A stretch of 23,255 bases of DNA, taken from JBHENC01 sp051000345. GTDB taxonomy: Bacteria > Acidobacteriota > Blastocatellia > Pyrinomonadales > Pyrinomonadaceae. This document shows, one piece after another, positions 6,839-14,985 of this stretch. The notes below the pieces were generated by a model. It did not search any database. It was not told the origin of the DNA and saw only the letters and a program-made list of their open reading frames with translations. Made by a program: the position numbers and the translations under genes. Within the stretch, counting starts at the first letter, position 1, and the number at the start of each line of letters is the position of its first letter. The stretch covers positions 1-23,255 of the forward strand of contig JBPCOJ010000084.1 of the NCBI GenBank assembly GCA_051000345.1, in the 5' to 3' direction.

Positions 6839-7735
6839 TTAGTTGTCGTTAAGACCATATGGATTGCGCGTGTGGAGTCGTTGCTTCCATGAACTTTCTA
6901 ATCGGATAACATCGCTGGCGTCCAAATCCGGCGAGACACGCTGGAGGATCGTAAATCGGAAACTCCGGCGATCACGCTGCCGAAGTAGTTTATTTCCCCC
7001 GTGCCCACTGGCAGCATAGTTTAGCCATCTGCCGAGAAGGTTACTTTCGCCGTAAGCCGAACCGACATAGCCTTTCCCGTCGGAAGTATCGAAGATGTAG
7101 TAAATACCTCGCCACTCCGAGAGTTTGGACTTCCATAGCGTCGGGAGGACGCTAAGCTGCTCCCATGTGAGTTCTATCTCGTCCCATTTCGGCATCGCGG
7201 CGTTGAGCGCACTGTCTTTAAGGATGGCAACGACGGACATTTCGATTTCGTTAAGATGCGCCCGTCGCCACCATTGCCGTTCCGGTGGCGGCCATTTCAC
7301 GATTAGCTTGCCTTTCCATTCTTCGTAGAAGTCGGTCAGTGTAAGATCGAACCAGAGGGCGGAATCCCGAACTTCTTCGCTGGTGTATCCCACCATGCCG
7401 AACTTTTCCTTCAATTCAATGAAGGCTGGAACCTGCCAGAATTCTTCATAAGTGAGAGGCTTTGATTCCCCGATTGAATACAAGCCTACGAACAGAGCCT
7501 TGCCGGGTTCATGCCCGATAAATGACGCAACGTATCCTGTGCCCGTCATCTTCTGCATCGCTCGTTCAAGTTTTTGTCCCTGAGTTTGTTGGTAGGCGTT
7601 GAATAACTCCGGTCTCTCAGCAGCCAGCCACGGAAGCACCTTGTTAAGTTCAGGCTCGTGAGGCCGATGCCGGAGCACGAAAACATGCTCCGGGTTGATT
7701 CCTTTGCTTCGTAACAGGTCGTTCAAGTTCATCAT
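6839..7735 (-). CDS. GIY-YIG nuclease with an unrecognised N-terminal domain
   Basis: The 298-residue protein ends in a GIY-YIG nuclease domain: G210-I-Y, Y223-V-G, catalytic Arg at R236 (L-L-G-R-W), Glu at E280 (L-E-S-S-W-K) and Asn at N291. All core catalytic residues are present, so a metal-dependent endonuclease is likely. The first 200 or so residues form a separate part with V-L-R-H-R-P, V-L-P-W-L-A-A-E-R-P and Y-V-A-S-F-I-G-H-E-P-G-K-A-L-F-V-G-L-Y. I do not recognise it as a named domain, though the same combination feels familiar from other soil bacteria. The gene starts with two adjacent ATG codons (7735 or 7732) only 11 nt after the ribonuclease stop, so it is probably read from the rne transcript. 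Its biological target is unknown; a phage-defence or mobile-element role is possible but not shown. Confidence 0.85.
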   Translation of the reverse strand: MMNLNDLLRSKGINPEHVFVLRHRPHEPELNKVLPWLAAERPELFNAYQQTQGQKLERAMQKMTGTGYVASFIGHEPGKALFVGLYSIGESKPLTYEEFWQVPAFIELKEKFGMVGYTSEEVRDSALWFDLTLTDFYEEWKGKLIVKWPPPERQWWRRAHLNEIEMSVVAILKDSALNAAMPKWDEIELTWEQLSVLPTLWKSKLSEWRGIYYIFDTSDGKGYVGSAYGESNLLGRWLNYAASGHGGNKLLRQRDRRSFRFTILQRVSPDLDASDVIRLESSWKQRLHTRNPYGLNDN

Positions 7736-7746
7736 TAACTTTCAGA

Positions 7747-10700
7747 TTAAACAAACGCGAAGTCGAATTGTTCTTGGTGGATGTGTGCGTCGCTGGTGAT
7801 GTCAACGGCTCCTAAATAATCTTCGATTTCGGTGAGCACGTCGCGTTCGGTTGAGCGTAGGGCGCGTGCGACTTCCGGGTTGATGCGGAGCATGGTTTGT
7901 TTGATGCCGTCGTCGCCCATACCTTTGGCGAGGCGGCGCGATTCTTCGAGAATTTCGTAGCAGATGGTCTGCGGCGATTTAACGAGGCCTGCGCCGGTGC
8001 AGTAAGGACAGGGCGCGCAGAGCGTTCGTTCGAGCGATTGCTTGACGCGCTTGCGGGTCATAATCACGAGGCCGAAATCGTTGAAGGAGAGAACCTTCGT
8101 CGGCGATTTGTCGTCCTGTAATGCTTCCTGCAAAGTTTGCATGACGCGATTGCGATTGCGGCGGTCTTCCATGTCGATGAGGTCGAGCACGATGATGCCG
8201 CCGAGGTCGCGCAGGCGTATCTGTCGAACGATTTCTTCGACGGCTTCGAGGTTGGTTTTCGTGATCGTGTCTTCGAGCCGACTGCCGCCGCGCCCGACGA
8301 ACTTGCCCGTATTGACATCGATGGCGACAAGCGCTTCGGTTTGATTGATGACGAGATAGCCGCCGCTTCGCAGCCAGACGCGCGGCTTGATGGCTTTATC
8401 GACTTCGGCTTGCACGCCGTAGGCTTCGAGGATCGGTTCTTCGCGCGTGTGTAGTTTGACGCGTTTGACCATGCGCGGCTGAATACGATTGACGAATTCG
8501 ACGATGCGCAAGTATTCCTCTTCGGAATCAACGCGGATCGCCGTGAAGTCGTCGGAGAGTTGATCGCGCAGGATGCGTTGCACAAGGTCTAAGTCCTGAT
8601 GAACGACGGTTGCCGCTTTGGTTTTCTCGGCGTCCTTGCGTATGTCGAGCCATGTGCGAACGAGGTAGCGCGCGTCGTCGCGCAAATCCGCTTCGCTGAT
8701 GCCGATGCCCGCTGTGCGGACGATGAAGCCGCCGGAGGGAACGTCTTCTTCGTTGCGAATGGCGGCGATTAGTTTGCGCAGGCGCACGCGTTCGGAATCG
8801 GACTCGATTTTGCGCGAAACGCCGACGTGCTCGACTGTCGGCATGTAAACGAGAAAGCGTCCCGGCAGCGCGATGTGCGATGTGATGCGCGCGCCTTTTT
8901 TGGCGATGGGTTCCTTGGCGATTTGAACGAGAACTTCCTGACCTTCACGCAGTAGGTCAGTAATCATCGGTTGTGCTGGCCTGCTGTTGCCGCCGCGACG
9001 CTGCTGTTGTTGGCTACCTTCGTTGCGTGAATCACCGCCGCCGCCGCGCTGCTGTCCGCTGCGTCCGCCGCCTGTGTGTCGCTCATCGCGTTGCGTGCGT
9101 TCGGGACGCTCGCCGCGACGCCCTTGATCGCGCGTGTTGGAAGCGCGCGGTGCGGGAGAAGTTGAAGCGGGCGCTGCCGCAGTGGTTGCGATGGTAGGTG
9201 CTTCAGGCTTTTCAACGATTGGTTCAGCCTGAATCGGGTCGGCGTGAATCGCTTCGGTAATGAGTTCAACGTCGCCGTTTGAATTGCCGTCAATTTGGTT
9301 TGCTTCAGTGCTTCCGTCCTGCGATTCCGGTTTGTCGTTGGGACGACGACGCCTGCGCCCGCCGCGCCGCGTCGCAAATTCTCCGCGCGAAGGACGCGTC
9401 GAGATGCTCGCTTCGGCATCTTCAGACAAGCCTTCCTTTGGTTCAGCGGCGGGTTTGGATGTGCGGCGCGAACTACCTTTGGCGGACGCGATCTTGCCTG
9501 TGTCCGTAGCAGCGGCGGATTTCTTCGCAGCGGTTTTGGCTGCCGTCGCCTTTGCCCCCCGCGCGCGTTTCGGTACGGCAGGCATTTCTTCAACTGCTTC
9601 GTTGGCGTTCGGTTCAGCGGCGGGCGACGATGCAGGAATAGCAGCATCGTTCTTAGCTGTACTGCCGCGTCGCGTGCGCTTGCCGCGTGTGCCTGCTGTT
9701 GTTGCGGCGGCGGGCTGTTCTTCATCGCCCGATGTAAAAGGTAATGTCGTTTCGTGCGTCTCTTTCGTTGCCGCCGCAAACGGCACTGCTTCGACGGCTT
9801 TTTCGTCGTCGCTGACGCGCTCGAAGGACTGTGTTTGATTGCTTACGGTTTCCTCTGCGATTTCATCGACAAAGGCTTTGACGTGCGCGGCGACTGTTTG
9901 CTGTACGAAATCGACTGGCTGCGCGGGCTGCTCTGTGCCTTCGTCTTCGCCGTCGTCGATGCGTTGAAAGGATGCGTCGGAGTGTGCGGCGGAATTTGCG
10001 AACAGTGAACCGACTTCGGCTGCTGGCGTCGTCTCCATATCGAATTCGACGGCGCGAATCTGATCCGTGAGACGCTCTTGAAGCCGCGCGTCCTTGAGCA
10101 TAGAGCCTTCTTCGGCGGCTGCCGCTTCGTCGTCGATGATGCGTTGAAAATCATTGTCGGCGGCGACGAACGGAGTTTGAATATCTGCAAGCGCGGAAGA
10201 CGCGGCGGCGCTTGTGCGCGCGGGTTCGCCGGATTCCTTATCGGGAAAACGATTGTCTTGATTCTGTCCGCGCCGCCGATTGCGCCGTCCGCGTCGCCGC
10301 ATAGAATCCGCCTCGGATTCCTGTTGAGACGTTTGCTGTTGCGGCTCGTTCAATCGCGGCGCAGCAGCAGCAGTGTCAGCGGGCTGATCCGCGACGGAAG
10401 ATTTTTCGGTGAAGGCTTCTTCGGCGTCTAAACTCGTCGCGTCGGCGCTTGCTTCGGCGCTTGATTCGTCGGCGGAAGACTTCCTGTCGAACATCGGCTC
10501 GACGCTGTCTTGCGTGGCTTCGATGCGCTGTTCGCGTTCGACGCGCGCTTGTTCTATGCGCTCGGCGGCGGCGCGCGTCGCCTCTGCGGTGTTCGTGCCG
10601 CTTTTCTGTTTATCGACGACGATGCGCTCGAACTCTTCTTCTTCATCGAAGAAGTCCGAGACGTAAAGAAACGCGTCGCGTTCGAGGCCTATGTCAACGA

Positions 10701-10872
10701 AGGCAGACTGCATTCCGGGCAGCACGCGCATCACGCGGCCTTTATAAATGTTGCCGACGATGCCTTGATTTTCTTCGCCGCGCTCGATGTAGAACTCCGT
10801 GACTTGGTCGTTCTCGATAATTGCGATCTTTTTTTCGCGCCCGTTAAGGCTGACGATCAATTCTTTTGCCAT
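7747..10872 (-). CDS. rne: Rne/Rng-family ribonuclease with long insert in the S1 domain
   Basis: This 1041-residue endoribonuclease belongs to the RNase E/G family, which processes rRNA and starts mRNA decay. Residues 1-76 carry the first part of the S1 RNA-binding domain (G-x-I-Y-K-G-R-V, L-P-G-M-Q-S-A-F-V-D-I-G). Residues about 77-634 are low-complexity, acidic, Arg-, Ala- and Lys-rich sequence, with Gly/Arg-rich patches near 590-630. The S1/5'-sensor part resumes at about 636 (L-L-R-E-G-Q-E-V-L-V-Q). The catalytic aspartates correspond to D852 (A-I-D-V-N) and D897 (V-L-D-L-I-D-M), and the zinc-link is C955-P-Y-C958, so the enzyme should be active. The start is the ATG at 10870-10872 (M-A-K-E-L-I-V); the frame extends 27 codons further without conserved sequence, and an AGGAGA lies 14 nt upstream, further than usual. 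rne is my symbol choice; it could equally be rng. Confidence 0.93.
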   Translation of the reverse strand: MAKELIVSLNGREKKIAIIENDQVTEFYIERGEENQGIVGNIYKGRVMRVLPGMQSAFVDIGLERDAFLYVSDFFDEEEEFERIVVDKQKSGTNTAEATRAAAERIEQARVEREQRIEATQDSVEPMFDRKSSADESSAEASADATSLDAEEAFTEKSSVADQPADTAAAAPRLNEPQQQTSQQESEADSMRRRGRRNRRRGQNQDNRFPDKESGEPARTSAAASSALADIQTPFVAADNDFQRIIDDEAAAAEEGSMLKDARLQERLTDQIRAVEFDMETTPAAEVGSLFANSAAHSDASFQRIDDGEDEGTEQPAQPVDFVQQTVAAHVKAFVDEIAEETVSNQTQSFERVSDDEKAVEAVPFAAATKETHETTLPFTSGDEEQPAAATTAGTRGKRTRRGSTAKNDAAIPASSPAAEPNANEAVEEMPAVPKRARGAKATAAKTAAKKSAAATDTGKIASAKGSSRRTSKPAAEPKEGLSEDAEASISTRPSRGEFATRRGGRRRRRPNDKPESQDGSTEANQIDGNSNGDVELITEAIHADPIQAEPIVEKPEAPTIATTAAAPASTSPAPRASNTRDQGRRGERPERTQRDERHTGGGRSGQQRGGGGDSRNEGSQQQQRRGGNSRPAQPMITDLLREGQEVLVQIAKEPIAKKGARITSHIALPGRFLVYMPTVEHVGVSRKIESDSERVRLRKLIAAIRNEEDVPSGGFIVRTAGIGISEADLRDDARYLVRTWLDIRKDAEKTKAATVVHQDLDLVQRILRDQLSDDFTAIRVDSEEEYLRIVEFVNRIQPRMVKRVKLHTREEPILEAYGVQAEVDKAIKPRVWLRSGGYLVINQTEALVAIDVNTGKFVGRGGSRLEDTITKTNLEAVEEIVRQIRLRDLGGIIVLDLIDMEDRRNRNRVMQTLQEALQDDKSPTKVLSFNDFGLVIMTRKRVKQSLERTLCAPCPYCTGAGLVKSPQTICYEILEESRRLAKGMGDDGIKQTMLRINPEVARALRSTERDVLTEIEDYLGAVDITSDAHIHQEQFDFAFV

Positions 10873-11742
10873 GTTCTTAAAAAATATCTCCTGCAACGAC
10901 GACGCCGCGCGGCGTAAAACAACGCGGCGCGCGATGAGCGGTATGCACGACATGCGCTGCCTGCGCTGATGTCGATAATTGCTTGTCGCTCGAAGGCGCG
11001 CGGCGAAAAACCTTCTGCGAAGGTTTCGTGGCGGCGGCGGTCGTTTGAAAGTTGTGGAACGCTGCGAGCGCGCGTCCTGCCCGTTTGCAAGCTTGCGAAC
11101 GAGTGGCGCGCCAATTAGCGCAAGGGGCGGCGGGTATCAGTAATTGCTGTTGCTTATGCTGGCGCTCGCCGTTGAAGAATAAAGAGTGAGCGGCTGAATC
11201 AGCCGTGCGATGTGTGGCAACCGCCCGTTCAAAGGCCGTTGAATAAAATACGCGCAAGTGTTTATTGGCGAGAGTCGTCAACAACTTATTTGCGCGAGGA
11301 AAGGCTCGCCTTATCAAATTAAAACTCCGTAGCAATATGGCAACTAAGCAGGGAGCGCCGGTGATTAAAACTCTTGCGCTCAAAAACCCGCCGCCGCGCT
11401 CTGGCCTATTGGTCGAGCGTTTGGAAAGCTTGCGATGACGCCGTCCGTCGTCTTGCTGCGCGAGAGCAAGCAATTAACCGGACAGCTAGAAGAAATTAAA
11501 ACATCAAATCGGAAAAACAATTTCGCGCTCGCCTGATCGTCGCACAAATTGTACTTGTGGTTTTCCCGTGTCCGAAATAAAACAAGTGCTTCTGTCGTGT
11601 ACAGGATGGTGCGCCGCGCCGGAAATTTTCAACGCTTCAGGCAGGACGGGCAAGCCGGAAGAGTATAACCGAGAGCGAACGTAAATGAGAAGCACGGGCG
11701 CAAAGCCCGTCGAGTTACCGAAGACGACGCCCGCCTCTTTTG
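10873..11742 (-). other. 870-nt gap between rodA and rne; possible rne leader
   Basis: No convincing gene occupies this stretch. Two long minus-strand frames (10877-11473 and 11504-12163) have biased composition, no motif and no ribosome-binding site; the second runs into rodA. Everything flanking it is transcribed on the minus strand, so it must contain either the rne promoter or a very long leader. RNase E mRNA in other bacteria has a long structured leader used for autoregulation, so a leader role is possible. The only clear structure I see is the hairpin at 11694-11710 near the rodA end. Confidence 0.4.
11694..11710 (-). terminator. Hairpin after rodA, weak candidate terminator
   Basis: ACGGGC (11694-11699) pairs with GCCCGT (11705-11710) around a 5-nt loop, 33-49 nt past the rodA stop. 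On the minus strand it is followed by GCTTCTCATTT, a poor T-tract, so termination would be weak. It is the best candidate for the end of the mreB-rodA transcript. Confidence 0.3.
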
Positions 11743-12864
11743 CTAATTGACGTAGCGGCGAAGCTGCACGCTGATCGCAAAACCGATGGCGATAAACGTG
11801 GCGATTAAAGATGCCAATCCTGCGCTCATCAAAGGCAGCGGCACGCCGATCACGGGCATAATGCCGAGCGCCATTCCCGCGTTGATGAAAATCTGAAAGA
11901 TCAATCCGCCGACGCTCGCCATTATCACAAGCATTCCCATGCGGTCGCGCGAATTTCTCGCGCCGAAAATCATTTTCGTGAGCAGCACGGCATAGGCCGC
12001 TAGAAGCAAAAACGCGCCGACGAAGCCTGTGGATTCCGAAGTCACTGCATAGATAAAATCCGTTTGCGGCTCGGGCAAAAATTTCAAACTGCTTTGCGAA
12101 TATTCGCTCGATCCGTGCGAACCCGTCAGCCCGCCTTTGCCGACCGTCAAAATGGATTGCCAAGTGTTATAGCCGAAGCCGCGCTTGTCCGCGTTTTCAG
12201 GATCGAGAATCGCGTTGATGCGCTCTAGTTTATAGCCGTGCAGTAATCCAGTTTTGACGCCGACCGTATAGCCGACGGGCAGCATCGCGACAGTTAAAAC
12301 AATCGAGGCGACGACAATCCACATACGCATCGAAGAAAGAAAAAGTACAACGGCGAGCAGCGGAAAATATGTGAGCGCCGTGCCGGTGTCCGGCTCCAAC
12401 ATAATGAGGAGGAGGGGCGCGGCGAGAATCAAGCAGCCGACAATCATTTCCTTCCATTGCAAAGTCGTCTGGCGCGGCTTGCCGAAATAGCGCGCGAGCA
12501 TCATCGCCGTCGTGATCTTGACGAACTCCGAAGGTTGAAACTGTCCGAGTCCGGGAAGCTTGATCCAGCAGCGCTGCCCGTTGATTTTTAATCCGATGCC
12601 GGGAATAAGGACTGCGGCGAGCAGCACGAGGCCGAAGATATAAAAGGCCGGAGCGAAGTTCATCAGCTTGCGGTAGTCCGTGAACGATACCGCCAGCATC
12701 GCCACGAGCGCAATGGCGAGGCCGATTAATTGCTTTAGCCACAAATCCTGCGTCGGCAGCGCATTGTGAATCTGCCACGAGCCGAAGCCGACGATTGAGA
12801 TGGCTAGAAGCGCCAGCAACCAATCGAAATCACGAAAATTGCGTCGTTCCAGAATTGCAGACAT
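11743..12864 (-). CDS. rodA: Rod-shape-determining protein RodA (SEDS glycosyltransferase)
   Basis: RodA is the SEDS-family peptidoglycan glycosyltransferase of the elongation machinery and works with PBP2 in the inner membrane. The 373-residue protein has about ten hydrophobic segments, beginning W-L-L-A-L-L-A-I-S-I-V-G-F-G. Family motifs include G-x-x-x-K-I-N-G-Q-R-C-W-I, Q-P-S-E-F-V-K, G-L-L-H-G-Y-K-x-x-R-I, S-x-S-L-K-F-L-P-E-P-Q and the catalytic Asp D269 in T-D-F-I-Y-A-V. I use the ATG at 12862-12864; a TTG at 12873 would add three residues. No strong Shine-Dalgarno precedes it; instead a heptamer-periodic tract begins 12 nt upstream. It is the last gene of the mreB-mreC-mreD-mrdA-rodA block, an order seen in many rod-shaped bacteria. 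Confidence 0.95.
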   Translation of the reverse strand: MSAILERRNFRDFDWLLALLAISIVGFGSWQIHNALPTQDLWLKQLIGLAIALVAMLAVSFTDYRKLMNFAPAFYIFGLVLLAAVLIPGIGLKINGQRCWIKLPGLGQFQPSEFVKITTAMMLARYFGKPRQTTLQWKEMIVGCLILAAPLLLIMLEPDTGTALTYFPLLAVVLFLSSMRMWIVVASIVLTVAMLPVGYTVGVKTGLLHGYKLERINAILDPENADKRGFGYNTWQSILTVGKGGLTGSHGSSEYSQSSLKFLPEPQTDFIYAVTSESTGFVGAFLLLAAYAVLLTKMIFGARNSRDRMGMLVIMASVGGLIFQIFINAGMALGIMPVIGVPLPLMSAGLASLIATFIAIGFAISVQLRRYVN

Positions 12865-12875
12865 AAAGCTCAATA

Positions 12876-12992
12876 GCAGAAGTCAGGAGTCAAAAACAGT
12901 ACTCAGAAGTCAGAATGAAGAGGTGTTAAGAGCGGTAGCCGTAGCCACCACAGGCTTGCTTTCTGTTTTTATTCTGACTTCTGTCTCCTGCT
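12876..12992. repeat. Heptamer-periodic inverted repeat, rodA-mrdA gap
   Basis: Seven-base words run CAGAAGT, CAGGAGT, CAAAAAC, a 6-nt unit, CAGAAGT, CAGAATG at 12877-12917. The complementary words ATTCTGA, CTTCTGT, CTCCTGC occupy 12971-12991 and end 2 nt from the mrdA stop. The core is a perfect 13-bp inverted repeat, CAGAAGTCAGAAT (12904-12916) with ATTCTGACTTCTG (12971-12983), around a 54-nt loop. It fills almost the whole gap. Confidence 0.8.
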
Positions 12993-12993
12993 T

Positions 12994-14898
12994 TTACCTT
13001 CGCGCGATTTGTTGTTGCGGCTGTGCGTTGGCATTTTCGCCGCGCGTTTTGCGATAGTAGGTATCGTAAACGGCGCGCACCGCCGGAGCCGCGTAGGTTC
13101 CGCCGAAGCCGACGTTTTCGATTAATCCGATGCAGGCGATTTCCGGCTTGTAAGCGGGCGCGTAGGACACGAACCATGAGTGGTCTTTATTTGCGCCCGT
13201 GTCTTTGCCAAGCCCGACGACTTGCGCCGTGCCTGTCTTGCCCGCAATCTCGAATTCCGGCATTTTAATGCGCGCCGCCGTGCCGCCGTTATTCACGACG
13301 CCCCACATGCCTTCGACAACGAGATGATGCTGCGCTTCAGGAATCGGAACGATTTTCGGATCGGGACGATCAAACACACGCGCCGGTCTTGCCGCGCGAT
13401 AATCCTGTTGGGTCGGATCGCCGACGGCGCTTACTTCATGCACTTCCTTCAAAAGGTGCGGTATGTAAAGCTTGCCGCCGACGCCTATGCCTGCCACGGC
13501 GCGCAGCATTGCGAGCGGCGTCGCGTAATCGTAAACCTGACCGAACGAAGCATAAACGGTGTCGATGTCGCCCCACTCGGAAGCCTTCGGATTAAAGCGC
13601 TTTTTGAATTCGCGCGACGGCGTCCAACTTACTAACTCGTGCGGCAGATCGACGCCCGTGCGTTTGTTAATGTCGAACTCATCGACCATTTTCATAATGC
13701 CGTCGAGTCCCATCTTGAGGCCGAGCCGGTAAAAATAGCCGTCGCACGATTGCGTAATCGCCGTGCGCAAATCAGGCGAGCCGTGATTGCCCATGCAGCG
13801 CGTGAATTTGTTGCCGACCGTTATGCCGCCGCCGCAGAGCAGATGCGAATTCTGCAAAGTGATTGCGCCCTGTTGCAGCCCCGCGACAGCCATCGGAACT
13901 TTCCATGTCGAGCCGGGAGGATAGCGCCCGCGAATCGCGCGGTTCGTCAAAGGCGTCTTTGGGTCTTTGAACAACGCCGCGATTGCCGCGCGTCCTTCCT
14001 TCGTCGTGCCGTTCTGCGAAAAAAGATTCGGATCGAACGTCGGATACGAAGCCATTGCGAGAAGCTCTCCGTTGTTCGGATTCATTGCGACAATCACGCC
14101 GCGCTTTGTCGGCGAGTTGCGCAGTTGTTCCTCTGCCGTAAGTTGCAGATCGAGGTCGATTGTAATAACTAAATCCTGGCCGGGTTGCGGCTGGACAACG
14201 TCGAGTTCCTTTTGAATGTGGCCGCGATTATCGACGAGGACTTTGCGATAGCCGTCGCGCCCGCGCAAGTAGTCATCGTAAACAGACTCGATGCCTTCCT
14301 TGCCGATGATGTCGCCGGGCTTATGGTTTTTATCCTTGTAGCGTGGCTGCTTCAATTGGTCTGGGCTAATCTCGCCGACGTAGCCGAGAACGTGCGCGAG
14401 CGTGCCGTTTTCCGGATAGCGCCGCTGTGGTTGCTGTTCGATGCGCAGTTCGGGAAATTCGAGTTCGTGTGATTCGACAAAAGCGATGTCGGCCTGCGTC
14501 GCGTTCTGCTTGATCGGGATGGATTCAAAGGCGGGCTGTAATTTTATTTCCTCGAAGCGGTCGCGCAGAATGTCTGCATCGAGTCCCAACCCGGCGGCGA
14601 GCGACGCGGCGAGGGAATTCAAATCCTTTCCCTTCACATCCTCGCGCGAGAGAATCACATTGTAGATCGGGCGCGAATCGACAAGCAGCGTGCCGTTGCG
14701 GTCAAAGATGACGCCGCGCGGCGCAGGAATCGGCAGCAATCGCTCGCGCTGATTCTCGGCAATCTCCGCATAGCGCGCGCCCTTGACGACTTGCAGCACA
14801 TAAAGCCGCACGCCCAGCACCGCGAGCACCAGCATCACGACGACTTGCATAATGCGCAGGCGCGCACGCAAATTTTGCGATTCATCCTCGAATTTCAT
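12994..14898 (-). CDS. mrdA: Penicillin-binding protein 2 (MrdA), peptidoglycan transpeptidase
   Basis: This 634-residue class B penicillin-binding protein crosslinks peptidoglycan in the periplasm as RodA's partner. It has one N-terminal membrane anchor (about 15-37), a pedestal/dimerisation region containing R-G-x-I-F-D-R-N-G, and a transpeptidase domain. The active-site motifs are S330-T-W-K333 in P-P-G-S-T-W-K, S384-C-D386 in Q-S-C-D-G-Y-F-Y, and K554-T-G in I-A-G-K-T-G-T-A-Q. The SxD second motif and the G-S-T-W-K context favour PBP2 over PBP3. The length is normal for PBP2 (about 630). The ATG is at 14896-14898. The only SD-like bases (GGAA) lie within the heptamer tract upstream. It lies between mreD and rodA, as expected for the elongasome operon. 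Confidence 0.96.
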   Translation of the reverse strand: MKFEDESQNLRARLRIMQVVVMLVLAVLGVRLYVLQVVKGARYAEIAENQRERLLPIPAPRGVIFDRNGTLLVDSRPIYNVILSREDVKGKDLNSLAASLAAGLGLDADILRDRFEEIKLQPAFESIPIKQNATQADIAFVESHELEFPELRIEQQPQRRYPENGTLAHVLGYVGEISPDQLKQPRYKDKNHKPGDIIGKEGIESVYDDYLRGRDGYRKVLVDNRGHIQKELDVVQPQPGQDLVITIDLDLQLTAEEQLRNSPTKRGVIVAMNPNNGELLAMASYPTFDPNLFSQNGTTKEGRAAIAALFKDPKTPLTNRAIRGRYPPGSTWKVPMAVAGLQQGAITLQNSHLLCGGGITVGNKFTRCMGNHGSPDLRTAITQSCDGYFYRLGLKMGLDGIMKMVDEFDINKRTGVDLPHELVSWTPSREFKKRFNPKASEWGDIDTVYASFGQVYDYATPLAMLRAVAGIGVGGKLYIPHLLKEVHEVSAVGDPTQQDYRAARPARVFDRPDPKIVPIPEAQHHLVVEGMWGVVNNGGTAARIKMPEFEIAGKTGTAQVVGLGKDTGANKDHSWFVSYAPAYKPEIACIGLIENVGFGGTYAAPAVRAVYDTYYRKTRGENANAQPQQQIARR

Positions 14899-14904
14899 GT
14901 TAAT

Positions 14905-14984
14905 CAGTTTCCGGTTTTCAGTTCTCAGTTAAGACAGCGGGCAGAAAGCAGCAGCGGTTTTTATTCTTTGCTGAAAACTGTTCC
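14905..14984. repeat. Heptamer-periodic inverted repeat, mrdA-mreD gap
   Basis: Words CAGTTTC, CGGTTTT, CAGTTCT, CAGTTAA run in register at 14905-14932, starting 6 nt from the mrdA ATG. CTGAAAA and CTGTTCC at 14971-14984 form the other arm, ending 1 nt from the mreD stop. CGGTTTTCAG (14912-14921) pairs with CTGAAAACTG (14971-14980) with one mismatch. The loop contains TTTTTATTCT, a string also found in the rodA-mrdA element. Confidence 0.75.
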
Positions 14985-14985
14985 C

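Noticed and set aside
9260..9838. Long plus-strand frames opposite the ribonuclease insert
   Set aside because: Ser/Ala/Cys-rich shadows of the low-complexity coding strand; the minus-strand frame is continuous with the catalytic domain.
10873..10953. 27-codon N-terminal extension of the ribonuclease
   Set aside because: Family members start at M-A-K-E-L-I-V or similar; the extension is unconserved-looking and crosses the AGGAGA site.
10877..11473. 198-codon minus-strand frame upstream of rne
   Set aside because: Rich in Ala, Arg, Gln and His with no fold-like pattern and no ribosome-binding site; it ends beside the rne start and looks like an accidental frame in GC-rich DNA.
11643..11730. 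GCGCAAAGCC and GUUACCGA strings on the plus strand, reminiscent of a c-di-GMP-I (GEMM) riboswitch
   Set aside because: The hairpin expected between these strings is absent, and no plus-strand gene follows. A covariance-model search would settle it.
11504..12163. 219-codon minus-strand frame overlapping the rodA 3' end
   Set aside because: Its 5' two-thirds is an alternative frame of rodA, and the tail has no motif.
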